Origin: UTCHB3 sp002050155
GTDB lineage: Bacteria > Bacteroidota > Ignavibacteria > Ignavibacteriales > Ignavibacteriaceae
DNA length: 64,000 nt
Reading direction: 5' to 3'
Assembly (NCBI GenBank): GCA_030584105.1
Contig: CP129491.1
Location: forward strand, 1,736,001-1,800,000
The notes under the pieces: model-generated
Told to the model about the DNA's origin: nothing
Databases searched by the model: none
What the model saw: the letters and a program-made list of their open reading frames with translations, nothing else
Position numbers and translations under genes: made by a program
Shown: positions 27,021-36,240 of the stretch, in pieces
Numbering within the stretch: position 1 is the stretch's first letter
How the letters are laid out: every line of letters begins with the position of its first letter

Positions 27021-27101
27021 TTATGCCTGTATAGTATAAATTGTGCTTAAAAATTAATTATGCCTAAAAAGTATATATTTAATTATGCCTAAAAAAGTAT
27101 A
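27021..27101. repeat. Three direct copies of TTATGCCT...AGTATA
   Basis: TTATGCCT starts at 27021, 27058 and 27083 and is each time followed after 3-6 bases by AGTATA. Copies two and three are nearly identical. It lies just beyond the end of the small secreted protein gene at 27129. Confidence 0.7.
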
Positions 27102-27128
27102 ACCCGACAAGACCGAAGAAAAATTCAG

Positions 27129-27548
27129 TTATTCGTCGTAAATAAGATCTTCAGCGTATTTGCTGTTGTTTCCAAAAGCAGGGTCAGCCCAGTAATCTGA
27201 AACCAATTTAAGCAGTTTTTTACTTTTCGAGCGCAGTGCAATTTCAGTTGCTTCTTTCAGAAGAGAAATGCCTGTTATATTCGATTTTTTACCCGTGCTT
27301 TTCTCTTCCATAAAAAGAATCATAGCAGCGCTAAGAAGTGTTTCTGCACTTTTCTTTTTTCTTCCTGATTCAATAATCGATGTCAATTTTTTAAGGGCTA
27401 AGTTCGAACTTGAGAAGTCCAGATTAAAGTCCGATGAATAGGGTGAAATAACTTTAGCAGTTTTCGATTTTAACACCATAGTGTTTTGAGCAAATGTTGC
27501 CGCCCCTGCGATAAAAATAAACATTAATAAAAATCCCGTTCTTCGCAT
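27129..27548 (-). CDS. Small secreted protein, paralogue of 26011-26757
   Basis: 139 aa with a signal peptide (1-20, ending 'ATFAQ'). The body repeats the paralogue's pattern: 'LDFSSSNLALKKLTSIIESGRKKKSAETLLSAAMILFMEEKSTGKKSNITG' and 'LLKEATEIA'. It lacks the paralogue's C-terminal beta-rich domain and so may be a minimal form or a truncated duplicate. Function unknown. Confidence 0.72.
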   Translation of the reverse strand: MRRTGFLLMFIFIAGAATFAQNTMVLKSKTAKVISPYSSDFNLDFSSSNLALKKLTSIIESGRKKKSAETLLSAAMILFMEEKSTGKKSNITGISLLKEATEIALRSKSKKLLKLVSDYWADPAFGNNSKYAEDLIYDE

Positions 27549-27598
27549 TAATCTCCTTTTATTTGTGAATAATAAAGATTGTACCCGAAAACAGGGTT

Positions 27599-30500
27599 TT
27601 AAGTTCCAAACAGTTTTATTCGATCCTGTGTAGAAATGAACAAACCATCATTTCTTACCATTTCCAACAAATTTCGGTAATGATTCGAATATTTCAAAAC
27701 CGCCGGTGTTCCCAAAATAATAATTTGTTCCCGTGCTCTGCTTAAAACTACATTCAGTTTTCTGTCCACTTCCATATCCCCCAGGGTGCTTTTGTTCACG
27801 CCGATGCTCCCCATTTTATCCACCTCATAAGCCTTTGAAGCCGCAGTAGAATAGATTATTATGTTGTTCTCACTCCCCTGGAAGCGTTCAACAGTATCAA
27901 CAACAAGGTCCTCCGCGCCAATTTCTTCCAGCTTTTGACGAATTGCAGCTATTTGAGCACGCCACGGGGTTATCACTCCGATATCTTCAGACTTATTTAG
28001 TCCACTTTTCCTGATGATTTCTACAAGAGTTTTTACATTCTCAGCTTCCCTTTCGTTTTTTTTGCCCGAATCAGAAAGTACAGTTTCAATAAATATTACC
28101 CTGTTGTTTGCCAATACTTCCCACAGTGGCGAATCAATTTTTTCGGTGTAAAGCTCGGATAAAGAACGCCGCCCTCTTGTTGCGTTGTTCAGCCTGCCGT
28201 GGTAATAGTGGTTTATAAGTTTCAAAATATCACTATCCATTCTGAATTGTTCGGTTAGAGTGCCGTAGGCATCGTTCCACCCCTTCTCCACCGCATTTTT
28301 GAAAAGTCTTTCAAAAAGTGAACCCTTCAAATCCGTGATACCGAGCGCTTTTAGCTCATCGTTTTTCACTTCGGTTCCCGGACCGCTTTGTACCGTAACA
28401 GCGGGCAGCTGGTTCTGGTCGCCGATTAAAACAAATTTGTTGAAGTTCACCAACACCCCGGCTAATTGCGGTTCGAGCAGTTGGCTGGCTTCATCAACTA
28501 TCAGTAAATCAAAGTTAAAGAAGTGCCTGATCTCCCGGTTATTCTTGATAAAAGCGGCTACAGTCGCGGTGATAACTCTTAGCTGCTTTACATATTCCCC
28601 GAAACTTTCCAAGTTATGTATTTTAACCAACGAACGAAGCGCATTATCATCATCTGAATTGGAACTTACAAAGAGATATTCAATACCCGCTTCGGCCAGC
28701 TTCTTGTTTACATCTTTTATGGCTTTGTTTGTAAAAGCCAGAATTGTAACCGTTCTTCCGGGTTCTTTTAGGGTTTCAGTAACCATTTTCATCAGTGCTT
28801 TCGAGGTTTTTCCCGTTCCGGGAGGACCCTGAAGCAGATAATAATCGCTGGCAGCAAGCGCTTTTGCAACATTTTCGTTTTGTGAGGCCTGCAGAAGGGG
28901 GTCTTTTTCATAAGAAATGTTTTGGCTGCCCGGCTTTCTTGTCCCCAGCAGCAATTCTCTTTTGTCATTGAATGCGGTTAAGAAATCGAACATCATTGCA
29001 ACGATACTCAGAATACCGGAATCCCTGTAATCCTGCTCGATTGCAAAGTAGTCGTCTTGATTAAAAATGCTTGTATCCAACTGCTTGTTGAACAGTTTAA
29101 TCGTTACGGTTTTATTAGTGATTTCTACTATTGAACCTTTTAGAATTTCGCGGCGCAGAGGCTCTAAAGTTTCCCTGTATGGGTAAAGAATTATCAGATC
29201 ACCCTCTCTGAAACGGGCAATTTTTTGGCTTTCCCGCTTGAAAATGAACTGATCCTCTTCCTCGTCGTAACTTTCGAAAGTTAAATTCCTGATTAAACTG
29301 AAAAACTGGTCTTCTTTAATCGAGGGATTCTGCCGCCAAAGAGCCGCAAAACTTGTGTCGGCGCCATCAGTGTCGTTGGCGGATATTTTACTTTCGAACA
29401 GCTCATTTATTAAGAATGAAACGCACTCCCGGTAATATAATTTGGATATTTCCGTGGCGGAATTGTATGCATTTTGGAATTTTGTTACACCCCTCTGCAT
29501 AAAGGGCGCGAGTTTTTCATCTTGGTATGACGCTATTTTTTCGAAGAGTCTGTCGTCGTTCTTACGGAGTAGATTCAGCATAAGGAATGCTTCGTTTCTG
29601 CCGCATGTAAACTCGATTTCTTTAGTCAACTGTGGCACTACCTCCCTGAAAGGATTCGTTTCAGCCTTCGAATAAAAAATTGAGCTTTCACCCGTACGGT
29701 CTGTTCCAAAAGTTGACCTTAAAAGGATGTTGTATGCGGTTACCTGCATTTCTTCATTTTTCCAGACACCGAACTTGGCGCCATTTCCTGATTTTAGCTC
29801 GATAACATTTTTACGGAGTGGGTCATCTAACGATTTTTGCAAAATATCCAAACGCCCCGTGATACCGTATTTTTCCGAGTAAAAAGTTGGCTCTGTGAAA
29901 ACAAGATATTTACCTTCTTCGCCGCGTAACCTTTTTAAGTTGTTATTTATTGTTGGGAGGTGGTGCGCCTGAAGCTCGTCTTTTATCGTCTGCAGATTAT
30001 CCCGGTTGAAATAAGAAACAATCAGGTTATTTGAAACGAAATCTTCAAATACTTCATCAATATTATTTGTGTCGTTAAAAATACACTCGTCTAAAAGGCT
30101 GTTTACAAACGAACCTTTCAAAATGCTCGGGGTGTTTTCGGTCGGTAAAAGTTTATTAATTATGTAATAAAGCGGCTTCCGCCCATTGTGTTGAAAAAGC
30201 GAACCGATATCCCGTGCTTCCATCAAAAAATCAGGTTCAAGTACGATGCGTGTTTTTGTATAATCGATTTGAAAAAAGGTGGGTCTCTCTTGGTCTTGAA
30301 GTAAATCGAAGAAATAAACCTGTGTGTATTCCGGAATTAAGCTGCCCCAATCATAAAGAGTCGCCGCATTCTGTTGATGAGGCTGCCATCCCTCTTTTGG
30401 TTTGAAAATCCGAATTGTAAACCTGCCGGTTTCCTCCCCCTCGCACACAAATGTTTTATAAGGAACAGGGTTACCGGCCTTGTCAGTTGTTTCAACTTTT

Positions 30501-30952
30501 TTAATTGTTGCGGCAATTTCCGGAATTATTTCTCGTCCTTCTAAGAAGTTCCGTTCAAAAGCCGGCAGTTGTTTACCCCTGTAAATAATTTGAATTTTTT
30601 CGGGAATATCCACCCCGGTGAAGAGATTTGTTGTTTCCGCAACTGCTTTAATACAAGCAACTACTTGCTCATCTGTAAATCCGGGGGTATTTTCATGCGC
30701 TGCTTTGTTTGCTAAAGCAAGAAAGCCCTTAAAGTTTTCCTGAATTTTTTGCGGTGCGCTGTGGTAATCTAATAAGAAAAAAGCCATATTTCCCAAACCG
30801 TGTATTCTCCTTGCGTGCGATTTACACAAGTTGTTCATCAGCTGCTCAGCCGTAATTCTGAATTTTCTGAGCTTTTCATCGTTATGGTTGACTTCATTGT
30901 AAATATTCAGAAGCGAACTGTAAATATTTTCAGCTAATGTTATTTCCGGCAT
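27599..30952 (-). CDS. Dna2-like nuclease-helicase fusion
   Basis: 1117 aa. A RecB-like nuclease domain lies around residues 350-410: 'GITGRLDILQ' (the GxxD acid), 'VIELKSGNG' (E-x-K) and 'NEEMQVTAYNILL' (Q...Y). The C-terminal 450 residues are a superfamily 1 helicase of the Upf1/Dna2 class: Walker A 'LLQGPPGTGKTSKA' (about 705-718), motif II 'LIVDEASQLLEPQL' (about 818), 'LTEQFRMDSDI', 'VITPWRAQIAAI', 'VDTVERFQGSENNIII' and motif VI 'NVVLSRAREQIIIL'. The N-terminal 300 residues are not recognised. It could act in DNA end processing or in mobile-element control; the context is housekeeping. No partner gene is adjacent. Confidence 0.86.
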   Translation of the reverse strand: MPEITLAENIYSSLLNIYNEVNHNDEKLRKFRITAEQLMNNLCKSHARRIHGLGNMAFFLLDYHSAPQKIQENFKGFLALANKAAHENTPGFTDEQVVACIKAVAETTNLFTGVDIPEKIQIIYRGKQLPAFERNFLEGREIIPEIAATIKKVETTDKAGNPVPYKTFVCEGEETGRFTIRIFKPKEGWQPHQQNAATLYDWGSLIPEYTQVYFFDLLQDQERPTFFQIDYTKTRIVLEPDFLMEARDIGSLFQHNGRKPLYYIINKLLPTENTPSILKGSFVNSLLDECIFNDTNNIDEVFEDFVSNNLIVSYFNRDNLQTIKDELQAHHLPTINNNLKRLRGEEGKYLVFTEPTFYSEKYGITGRLDILQKSLDDPLRKNVIELKSGNGAKFGVWKNEEMQVTAYNILLRSTFGTDRTGESSIFYSKAETNPFREVVPQLTKEIEFTCGRNEAFLMLNLLRKNDDRLFEKIASYQDEKLAPFMQRGVTKFQNAYNSATEISKLYYRECVSFLINELFESKISANDTDGADTSFAALWRQNPSIKEDQFFSLIRNLTFESYDEEEDQFIFKRESQKIARFREGDLIILYPYRETLEPLRREILKGSIVEITNKTVTIKLFNKQLDTSIFNQDDYFAIEQDYRDSGILSIVAMMFDFLTAFNDKRELLLGTRKPGSQNISYEKDPLLQASQNENVAKALAASDYYLLQGPPGTGKTSKALMKMVTETLKEPGRTVTILAFTNKAIKDVNKKLAEAGIEYLFVSSNSDDDNALRSLVKIHNLESFGEYVKQLRVITATVAAFIKNNREIRHFFNFDLLIVDEASQLLEPQLAGVLVNFNKFVLIGDQNQLPAVTVQSGPGTEVKNDELKALGITDLKGSLFERLFKNAVEKGWNDAYGTLTEQFRMDSDILKLINHYYHGRLNNATRGRRSLSELYTEKIDSPLWEVLANNRVIFIETVLSDSGKKNEREAENVKTLVEIIRKSGLNKSEDIGVITPWRAQIAAIRQKLEEIGAEDLVVDTVERFQGSENNIIIYSTAASKAYEVDKMGSIGVNKSTLGDMEVDRKLNVVLSRAREQIIILGTPAVLKYSNHYRNLLEMVRNDGLFISTQDRIKLFGT

Positions 30953-30959
30953 AATTTTA

Positions 30960-31075
30960 TTGGCTTTTTTCTGTTTTGGCTTTTTTTGTCAGCTTTTTCT
31001 GTTATGGCTTTTTCGGTCAGCTTTTCTCCATTAAGGTTTTTTTCTGTCCACTTTTTTTGTCAGCTTTTCCCGTTA
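30960..31075. repeat. Pyrimidine-rich imperfect minisatellite
   Basis: Repeated phrases GTCAGCTTTTTCTGTTATGG and GGCTTTTTTTGTCAGC with variable spacing make up the 178-bp gap between the GlmU-like gene and the helicase gene. No gene or terminator hairpin is visible in it. Confidence 0.6.
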
Positions 31076-31130
31076 GTTACAAACCCGACGGAGATTTCTT
31101 GTGAGAAAGTACTTCTCCCGGCGGAGACCC

Positions 31131-32636
31131 TTAAAGTGGCTCAATAACATCAAGCCCTGAAGGCATTGGGAGATAAAACTGAACTTTCTGAACCGTGCCG
31201 TCTTTCCGCAACTGTCGGTGTATTCGTTTTTTAATTATCACGCTGTGTTCAATCTGAATGTCATCTTCTATAATCGATCCGAAAACATAACTTGTACCTT
31301 TAATAAGCACATTTTTGCCGATTACTAACGGGTATTCGTCGCTGCCCGTCATATTCACGCTTGACTCAATTCTCGAGTTCTCACCGATAGTGATCTCGCC
31401 TTTTATTATATCACCCCAAAGGATAATCACTCCGTCACCAATTCTGAATGTCTGGTGAGGAAATGTTGATAAATAAGCATTTTCGGAAATTTTCACATTT
31501 TTTCCAAATATCACATTACCGGAAACATAGACATTTTTCATTATCTGCACCCCGTAATTCAGCTTAACCCCTTTGCCGATGTGAACGCCCCGCTCTATTG
31601 AAATATCAAGCGGAATCCCCTTTTTATCCATTTCAATTATCTCGGCAACAACGCTTTCATCTATGAAGAAATCGTCAGGGTCCTGAATTTCGATAATGTT
31701 TTTCAGTTTATCGTAAACAATTTTTTTGTAAAGTTGCTTCATATCTTTCAGAACGGCTTTATCGTTGAAGCCCATCACTACATATTCGTGTTTAGGACTA
31801 ACCGCCCCTACAGAATACCCAGCGCGGTTAAACATTCCGATTAAATCTGTGATGTAAATTTCGTTTTGTGCGTTATCACCCGAGATATTGGCAACTTGTT
31901 CGACCAATTTTTTATAGTCAAACGCGTAAACCCCCGAGTTGTATTCCCGGTTTTCTATCAGTTCTTCTCGGGTGTAAGAATATTTTCTGCCGTTGTACAC
32001 TGTTTCATACGGTTTACTTTCGTCCAAAGCAAGGATATCCTTGTGCTCCATTATTTCGATTACTTTGTTTTCATCACTTCCTGAAGTGTTGCCGTTTACA
32101 TCCGTAGCCTTAACCCTTATAATTCTGCCGTACTGGTTGTGCTCAATTTCCCCCTCGTACATACCGGTAAGCACCATCATATCCGCCCCGGATGATTTGT
32201 AAGATTCCCTGAACATTGTAACCGTTTCGTTATCAATCAAACCCATATCACCCGGAAAAACATAGATAATGCCTGAAAATAAGGCAGAATCAACTCTTTC
32301 CAAACCTATCTGAACGGCATGCCCCGTTCCTTTCTGTTCTTCCTGAAAAGCGAACGAAACATTCTCCCGTTTTCCAAACACTTCCATCACTTCTAAGGCT
32401 TTAATGCCCACAACGATAACAGTGTTCATTGAAGAAAATTCGTTGTTGCAAGCGTTGTAAACCCGTTCAACTGTTGGGATGCCCCAAATTGTATGAAGCA
32501 TTTTGGAACGCTGCGATTTTATCCTCTTCCCATGCCCGGCAGCAAGAATTATTGCCGCTTCATTTTTAGAATAATCTAAAGGGGAGCTGCATTGTGCAAC
32601 TTTTTCGTAAACTTCTTGGGTGTAACTTTTTTCCAT
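31131..32636 (-). CDS. GlmU-like nucleotidyltransferase with left-handed beta-helix
   Basis: 501 aa. The N-terminal 300 residues are a GT-A nucleotidyltransferase: 'AAIILAAGHGKRIKSQRSKMLH' is the signature loop with the catalytic Lys, 'FQEEQKGTGHAVQIG' the base-binding motif, and 'YVFPGDMGLID' the metal-binding Asp. From about residue 340 hexapeptide repeats ('GVHIGKGVKLNYGVQIMKNVYVSGNVIFGKNVKI') form a left-handed beta-helix. The layout is that of GlmU, which makes UDP-N-acetylglucosamine for the cell wall, but the acetyltransferase active-site residues are not evident, so a pyrophosphorylase for another sugar is possible. Confidence 0.82.
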   Translation of the reverse strand: MEKSYTQEVYEKVAQCSSPLDYSKNEAAIILAAGHGKRIKSQRSKMLHTIWGIPTVERVYNACNNEFSSMNTVIVVGIKALEVMEVFGKRENVSFAFQEEQKGTGHAVQIGLERVDSALFSGIIYVFPGDMGLIDNETVTMFRESYKSSGADMMVLTGMYEGEIEHNQYGRIIRVKATDVNGNTSGSDENKVIEIMEHKDILALDESKPYETVYNGRKYSYTREELIENREYNSGVYAFDYKKLVEQVANISGDNAQNEIYITDLIGMFNRAGYSVGAVSPKHEYVVMGFNDKAVLKDMKQLYKKIVYDKLKNIIEIQDPDDFFIDESVVAEIIEMDKKGIPLDISIERGVHIGKGVKLNYGVQIMKNVYVSGNVIFGKNVKISENAYLSTFPHQTFRIGDGVIILWGDIIKGEITIGENSRIESSVNMTGSDEYPLVIGKNVLIKGTSYVFGSIIEDDIQIEHSVIIKKRIHRQLRKDGTVQKVQFYLPMPSGLDVIEPL

Positions 32637-32842
32637 AGTATCCTCTTTTGATTAAAATCTCACGGTTTTTGTCTTTGGTTTTGTCTTGGTTTTTACTTTT
32701 TAATAATCTTTTTTTTTGCTGACTACTCTTGTTCATTTGCAAAGCGAAGTTAAGGTAACCGACTCAAATTTTGGATTAAGTCGATATTAAGTTTAATTTT
32801 TCTTTCCGTTTTTTTTCCGTTAAAACGGATGCATACTTACTA

Positions 32843-32880
32843 TTATAACGGATGAACAATTACTGTTATAACGGATGAAC
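32843..32880. repeat. Two 15-bp direct repeats, 23 bp apart
   Basis: TTATAACGGATGAAC occurs at 32843 and 32866, with a decayed relative (AAAACGGATGC) just upstream at 32823. It lies in the 272-bp gap between the Spx-like and GlmU-like genes. Confidence 0.7.
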
Positions 32881-32908
32881 GATAGAGCACTTGATTGATA
32901 TTTGGAGC

Positions 32909-33247
32909 TTATTCCGCTAACCACTTCTTCCAGATTTCCGGTTGGTAGCCAACGGTGCACTTGTTACCATTACGCACCACGGGCGTCTTTAGAAGCAGCG
33001 AATCCTCAATTAATTTCTCAAATTTGTCGAAAACCATGAATTGCAGATTTGTTTTGCGGTATCTTTCACCGCCTTCATCAAATATTTCATCAATATCTAA
33101 CGACCTTGTTATGTTTTCAAGTTCTCCTTTTGCTAACCCTTTCTCGTTCAAATCTCTGAAATGAAAAGGCACCCGCCTTTCTTTGAAAAACCTTTCGGCT
33201 TTTTGCGTTTCTTTGCACTTTTTTGTGCCAATTACTATTAGGTTCAT
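32909..33247 (-). CDS. ArsC/Spx-family thioredoxin-fold protein
   Basis: 112 aa, the usual length. 'LIVIGTKKCKETQKAERFFKERRVPFHFRDL' is the thioredoxin-like N-terminus with a single Cys (C11) in place of CxxC, and 'SLLLKTPVVRNGNKCTVGYQPEIWKKWL' the typical family ending with the cis-Pro (TPVV) and a second Cys. Spx-like members regulate RNA polymerase under thiol stress; ArsC members reduce arsenate. No arsenic gene is nearby, so the Spx/YffB-like reading is preferred. Confidence 0.85.
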   Translation of the reverse strand: MNLIVIGTKKCKETQKAERFFKERRVPFHFRDLNEKGLAKGELENITRSLDIDEIFDEGGERYRKTNLQFMVFDKFEKLIEDSLLLKTPVVRNGNKCTVGYQPEIWKKWLAE

Positions 33248-33410
33248 TCTTACAATTACTTATTTCACAAATTTTAACTGATTTTGCTGTTCTCTATTCT
33301 TTATTGCCTAAAAGGGTAATTTACTGATTTTCGTTTGAATCTATCCGTGATTAATGTAACATTTCACAAGTTTAGGTTTCTGTTTAGCTTAAAGATATCA
33401 ACAACAACAA

Positions 33411-34712
33411 TTATTTATCGTACTTTTTAATCCCCTTCCAAAGTTCAGCCAGCCTCTCTTTCATTGTTTCTTCATATCCGTTATCGGAAGGGAAAAAATA
33501 TTGCTTGCCTTTCATTTCGGCGGGCAGATAATCTTCTTTAACAAAATGCCCCGGATAGCTGTGCGGGTATTTATAATTAGAGCCGTACCCTATGTTTTTC
33601 ATATATCCGGTGGGAGCATTTCTCAAATGAAGTGGCACGGCATACAGTGGTTCTTTTTCAACATCGGATAATGCACGGTCAATCGCCTGATAAGAAGCGT
33701 TGCTTTTTGGTGCTCCCGCCAAGTAGGTTGCGCATTGCGCCAGAATAATTCTCGCTTCGGGCATCCCAATTTTATCCACTGCAGAAAACGCAGCTTCAGC
33801 AAGCAGCAAAGCGTTCGGCGAAGCGTTTCCGATATCCTCGGAAGCAAAAACCACCATCCTGCGTGCAATGAACAGAGGGTCCTCACCACCGGCAATCATC
33901 CGAGCCATCCAGTAAATTGCCGCATCGGGGTCGCTCCCCCGCATGCTTTTTATAAATGCGGAAATTATGTTAAAATGCTCTTCGCCCGCTTTATCGTAAA
34001 TTATGTTCCTTTTTTGGATAATATTTTCAATTTCATCTTTGCCGATAACAATCTTAGTTTCACTGTCAGCCGCAGCTGCAATTGCCTCAACAATATTGAG
34101 CGCGGAACGGGCATCACCGCCTGAAACCAAATAAAGATAATCGTAAGCTGTGCTTTCTTCTTCAATTTTCAACTTTTTTAATTCAGAATCATTTTGAATC
34201 GCCCTTTTTACAATTTCGGTTATATTATCTTCGTTTAGCTCGTTAAGTCTGAATATTCGCATTCTGGATCGAAGTGCCGGTATCACCTCGAAAGAGGGAT
34301 TTTCTGTTGTGGCACCGATTAAAATGATCACCCCCTTTTCAACCGAACTTAATAATGCATCCTGCTGCGCTTTGTTGAATCTGTGAATCTCGTCGATGAA
34401 TAAAATAGTCCTGAAACCGGCTTCCTGCTCATTGGTTGCGGTTGAAATAATCTCTCTTACTTCTTTCACCCCCGATGAAACCGCATTAATCTGATGGAAG
34501 CGTGCTCCCGCTGAACTGGCTACTATTTTTGCAATTGTGGTTTTGCCGGAACCGGGGGGCCCCCAAAGCAGAAAAGAGGAAATAAACCCCGTTTCTGTCA
34601 TTTTTCGCAAAGGTTTTCCCTTGGCAACTAAATGCTCCTGCCCGACAAAATCGCTAAGCGTGCGGGGTCTGCACCTTTCAGCAAGCGGTGCTCCCGTATT
34701 AAACAAACTCAT
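33411..34712 (-). CDS. rarA: Replication-associated recombination protein A (MgsA/WRNIP1)
   Basis: 433 aa, full length. 'PLAERCRPRTLSDFVGQEHLV' is the family start, Walker A is 'LLWGPPGSGKTTIAK' (about residues 48-62), Walker B 'ILFIDEIHRFNKAQQDALL', sensor 1 'IGATTENPSFEV'. The C-terminal part ('RGSDPDAAIYWMARMIAGGEDPLFIARRM') is the MgsA tetramerisation domain. It acts at stalled replication forks in the cytoplasm. Its start overlaps the stop of the FtsB-like gene (ATGA). Confidence 0.97.
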   Translation of the reverse strand: MSLFNTGAPLAERCRPRTLSDFVGQEHLVAKGKPLRKMTETGFISSFLLWGPPGSGKTTIAKIVASSAGARFHQINAVSSGVKEVREIISTATNEQEAGFRTILFIDEIHRFNKAQQDALLSSVEKGVIILIGATTENPSFEVIPALRSRMRIFRLNELNEDNITEIVKRAIQNDSELKKLKIEEESTAYDYLYLVSGGDARSALNIVEAIAAAADSETKIVIGKDEIENIIQKRNIIYDKAGEEHFNIISAFIKSMRGSDPDAAIYWMARMIAGGEDPLFIARRMVVFASEDIGNASPNALLLAEAAFSAVDKIGMPEARIILAQCATYLAGAPKSNASYQAIDRALSDVEKEPLYAVPLHLRNAPTGYMKNIGYGSNYKYPHSYPGHFVKEDYLPAEMKGKQYFFPSDNGYEETMKERLAELWKGIKKYDK

Positions 34713-35002
34713 TTTTTTTCGATCTTTATCTCTTTTTCGTTCTCTTTTTTAAGATTATATTTCTCCCGTGCCACCTGCTCAATTTTTGAATCATACTGCT
34801 TCTGAAGCGAATCTATCTCCTCTCTCAACCTTTTATTATAGCTGCGCAGCGTATCCAATTCATACTTTAACGACTCTATCCGGTCGTTAAGTTCTTTATG
34901 TCTGAACAAACCTTCGCTGTTAAAAAGGATATAAGCAACAACCAATACAAGTATTACTACCGTCAGGTAAAAATACCCGCTTTTCTTCTTTCTTTCCGAC
35001 AT
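34709..35002 (-). CDS. FtsB/DivIC-like septum-formation protein
   Basis: 97 aa. A short basic N-terminus, one membrane helix (about 10-29, 'FYLTVVILVLVVAYILF'), and a long coiled coil ('LNDRIESLKYELDTLRSYNKRLREEIDSLQKQYDSKIEQVAREKYNLKKENE') with the 'AREKYN' motif typical of FtsB/DivIC. Such proteins tie FtsL and FtsQ together in the divisome. It overlaps Ddl by 1 bp and RarA by 4 bp, so the three form one operon joining cell-wall synthesis, division and fork repair. Confidence 0.88.
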   Translation of the reverse strand: MSERKKKSGYFYLTVVILVLVVAYILFNSEGLFRHKELNDRIESLKYELDTLRSYNKRLREEIDSLQKQYDSKIEQVAREKYNLKKENEKEIKIEKK

Positions 35003-36177
35003 TATAGAGAAATCCTGACTATTTTATCGACTAATTCAGAGTAGCTCATTCCCTTTTCTTTCGCCATTTTTGGCATAAGACTCGTTTTTGTCATCCCCGG
35101 CAATGAGTTAAGCTCCAAACAATAAGGTTTATTTTCGGGCGAAAGCCTGAAATCTATACGGGCGTATCCGCTGCAGCCGATTGAATTGTAGGCTAAAAGT
35201 GCCTGTTGCTGCATAAACTGCGACACTTCCTCATCTACAGGCGCGGGAACTAAATATTCACTCATACCGCCGGTGTACTTGCACTCAAAATCGTAAAGCC
35301 CGTGCTTCGGTCTTATTTCAAGTGCCGGAAGCGCCTCACCATCCAACACGCCAACTGTCAGTTCGCGCCCCGCGATATATTCTTCAACCAACACATTATC
35401 CGAAAATTCAAAGGCAAAATTGAAAGCTTCTTCCAACTGATCTTCCTTCTCAACCAAAGTAAGCCCAAATGTTGAGCCTTCATCGTTCGGCTTAACAATA
35501 ACCGGGAAACCGAACTCTTTCAAAACTTTTCTGCGGCTTTCGTCAAAATTGAATGAATTTTTTAATCTGTTGAAGCCGTTCGGCACAATTACGCCGCTGT
35601 TTTTATAAATAATTTTTGATTTCCCTTTATCCATCGCCAAAGCACACGCTAAAACGCCGGGCCCGGTGTATTTTTTCCCTCTGAGTTGAAGAAGCGACTG
35701 AATCTGCCCGTCTTCTCCCCATCTTCCGTGCAACCCGTTGAACACCAAATCCGCCTCATCGAAAACCGGTAGTTTTATTGCGTCTATATAGTTTTTAAAA
35801 GATACCCTTGAACGAATTTCATCGATTGTTTCTTTTCCGTTTTGGGAATTGGTGCCTGTGTAATTTGTGGCGCTTTTTTTGATTTGGGAATTGGTGCGGT
35901 TGTTTCCCTGTGCACCATTTCCATTTTTTGCTGCATCGTTTGCTTTGTACATCAGACCGTGATGAGCAACATATTCCCCCCACTTTTCGTCCGTCTCGAA
36001 ATATTTTTCGGCTTCATTTAGTTGTCCTGCACCAAGTGCGGGATCAATAACTGCCACTTTGTAACCTATCCCAACCAAAGCGTCGTAAATTCCCCGAGAA
36101 GATTGTTTTGATATTTCCCGCTCGGAAGCAGCACCTCCGGCTAATAATATAATTTTAATTTGATCGCTATTTTTCAT
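35002..36177 (-). CDS. ddl: D-alanine--D-alanine ligase with low-complexity insertion
   Basis: 391 aa, longer than the usual 300-360. The ligase motifs are intact: 'ILLAGGAASEREISKQSSRGI' (N-terminal), 'DLVFNGLHGRWGEDGQIQSLLQL', 'GFPVIVKPNDEGSTFGLTLV' (ATP grasp), 'VLVEEYIAGRELTVGVLDG', 'GCSGYARIDFRLS' and 'CLELNSLPGMT'. Residues about 78-118 are an Asn/Gly/Lys/Thr-rich insertion ('KNGNGAQGNNRTN', 'NYTGTNSQNG') in the N-terminal domain loop. It makes the peptidoglycan precursor dipeptide. First gene of the ddl-ftsB-rarA operon. Confidence 0.95.
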   Translation of the reverse strand: MKNSDQIKIILLAGGAASEREISKQSSRGIYDALVGIGYKVAVIDPALGAGQLNEAEKYFETDEKWGEYVAHHGLMYKANDAAKNGNGAQGNNRTNSQIKKSATNYTGTNSQNGKETIDEIRSRVSFKNYIDAIKLPVFDEADLVFNGLHGRWGEDGQIQSLLQLRGKKYTGPGVLACALAMDKGKSKIIYKNSGVIVPNGFNRLKNSFNFDESRRKVLKEFGFPVIVKPNDEGSTFGLTLVEKEDQLEEAFNFAFEFSDNVLVEEYIAGRELTVGVLDGEALPALEIRPKHGLYDFECKYTGGMSEYLVPAPVDEEVSQFMQQQALLAYNSIGCSGYARIDFRLSPENKPYCLELNSLPGMTKTSLMPKMAKEKGMSYSELVDKIVRISL

Positions 36178-36240
36178 TTTTCGTGTATATTTTAAGTTTG
36201 AACAGAAAGCAAAATTCAGTTTCTGTTAATTTTAAATTAG

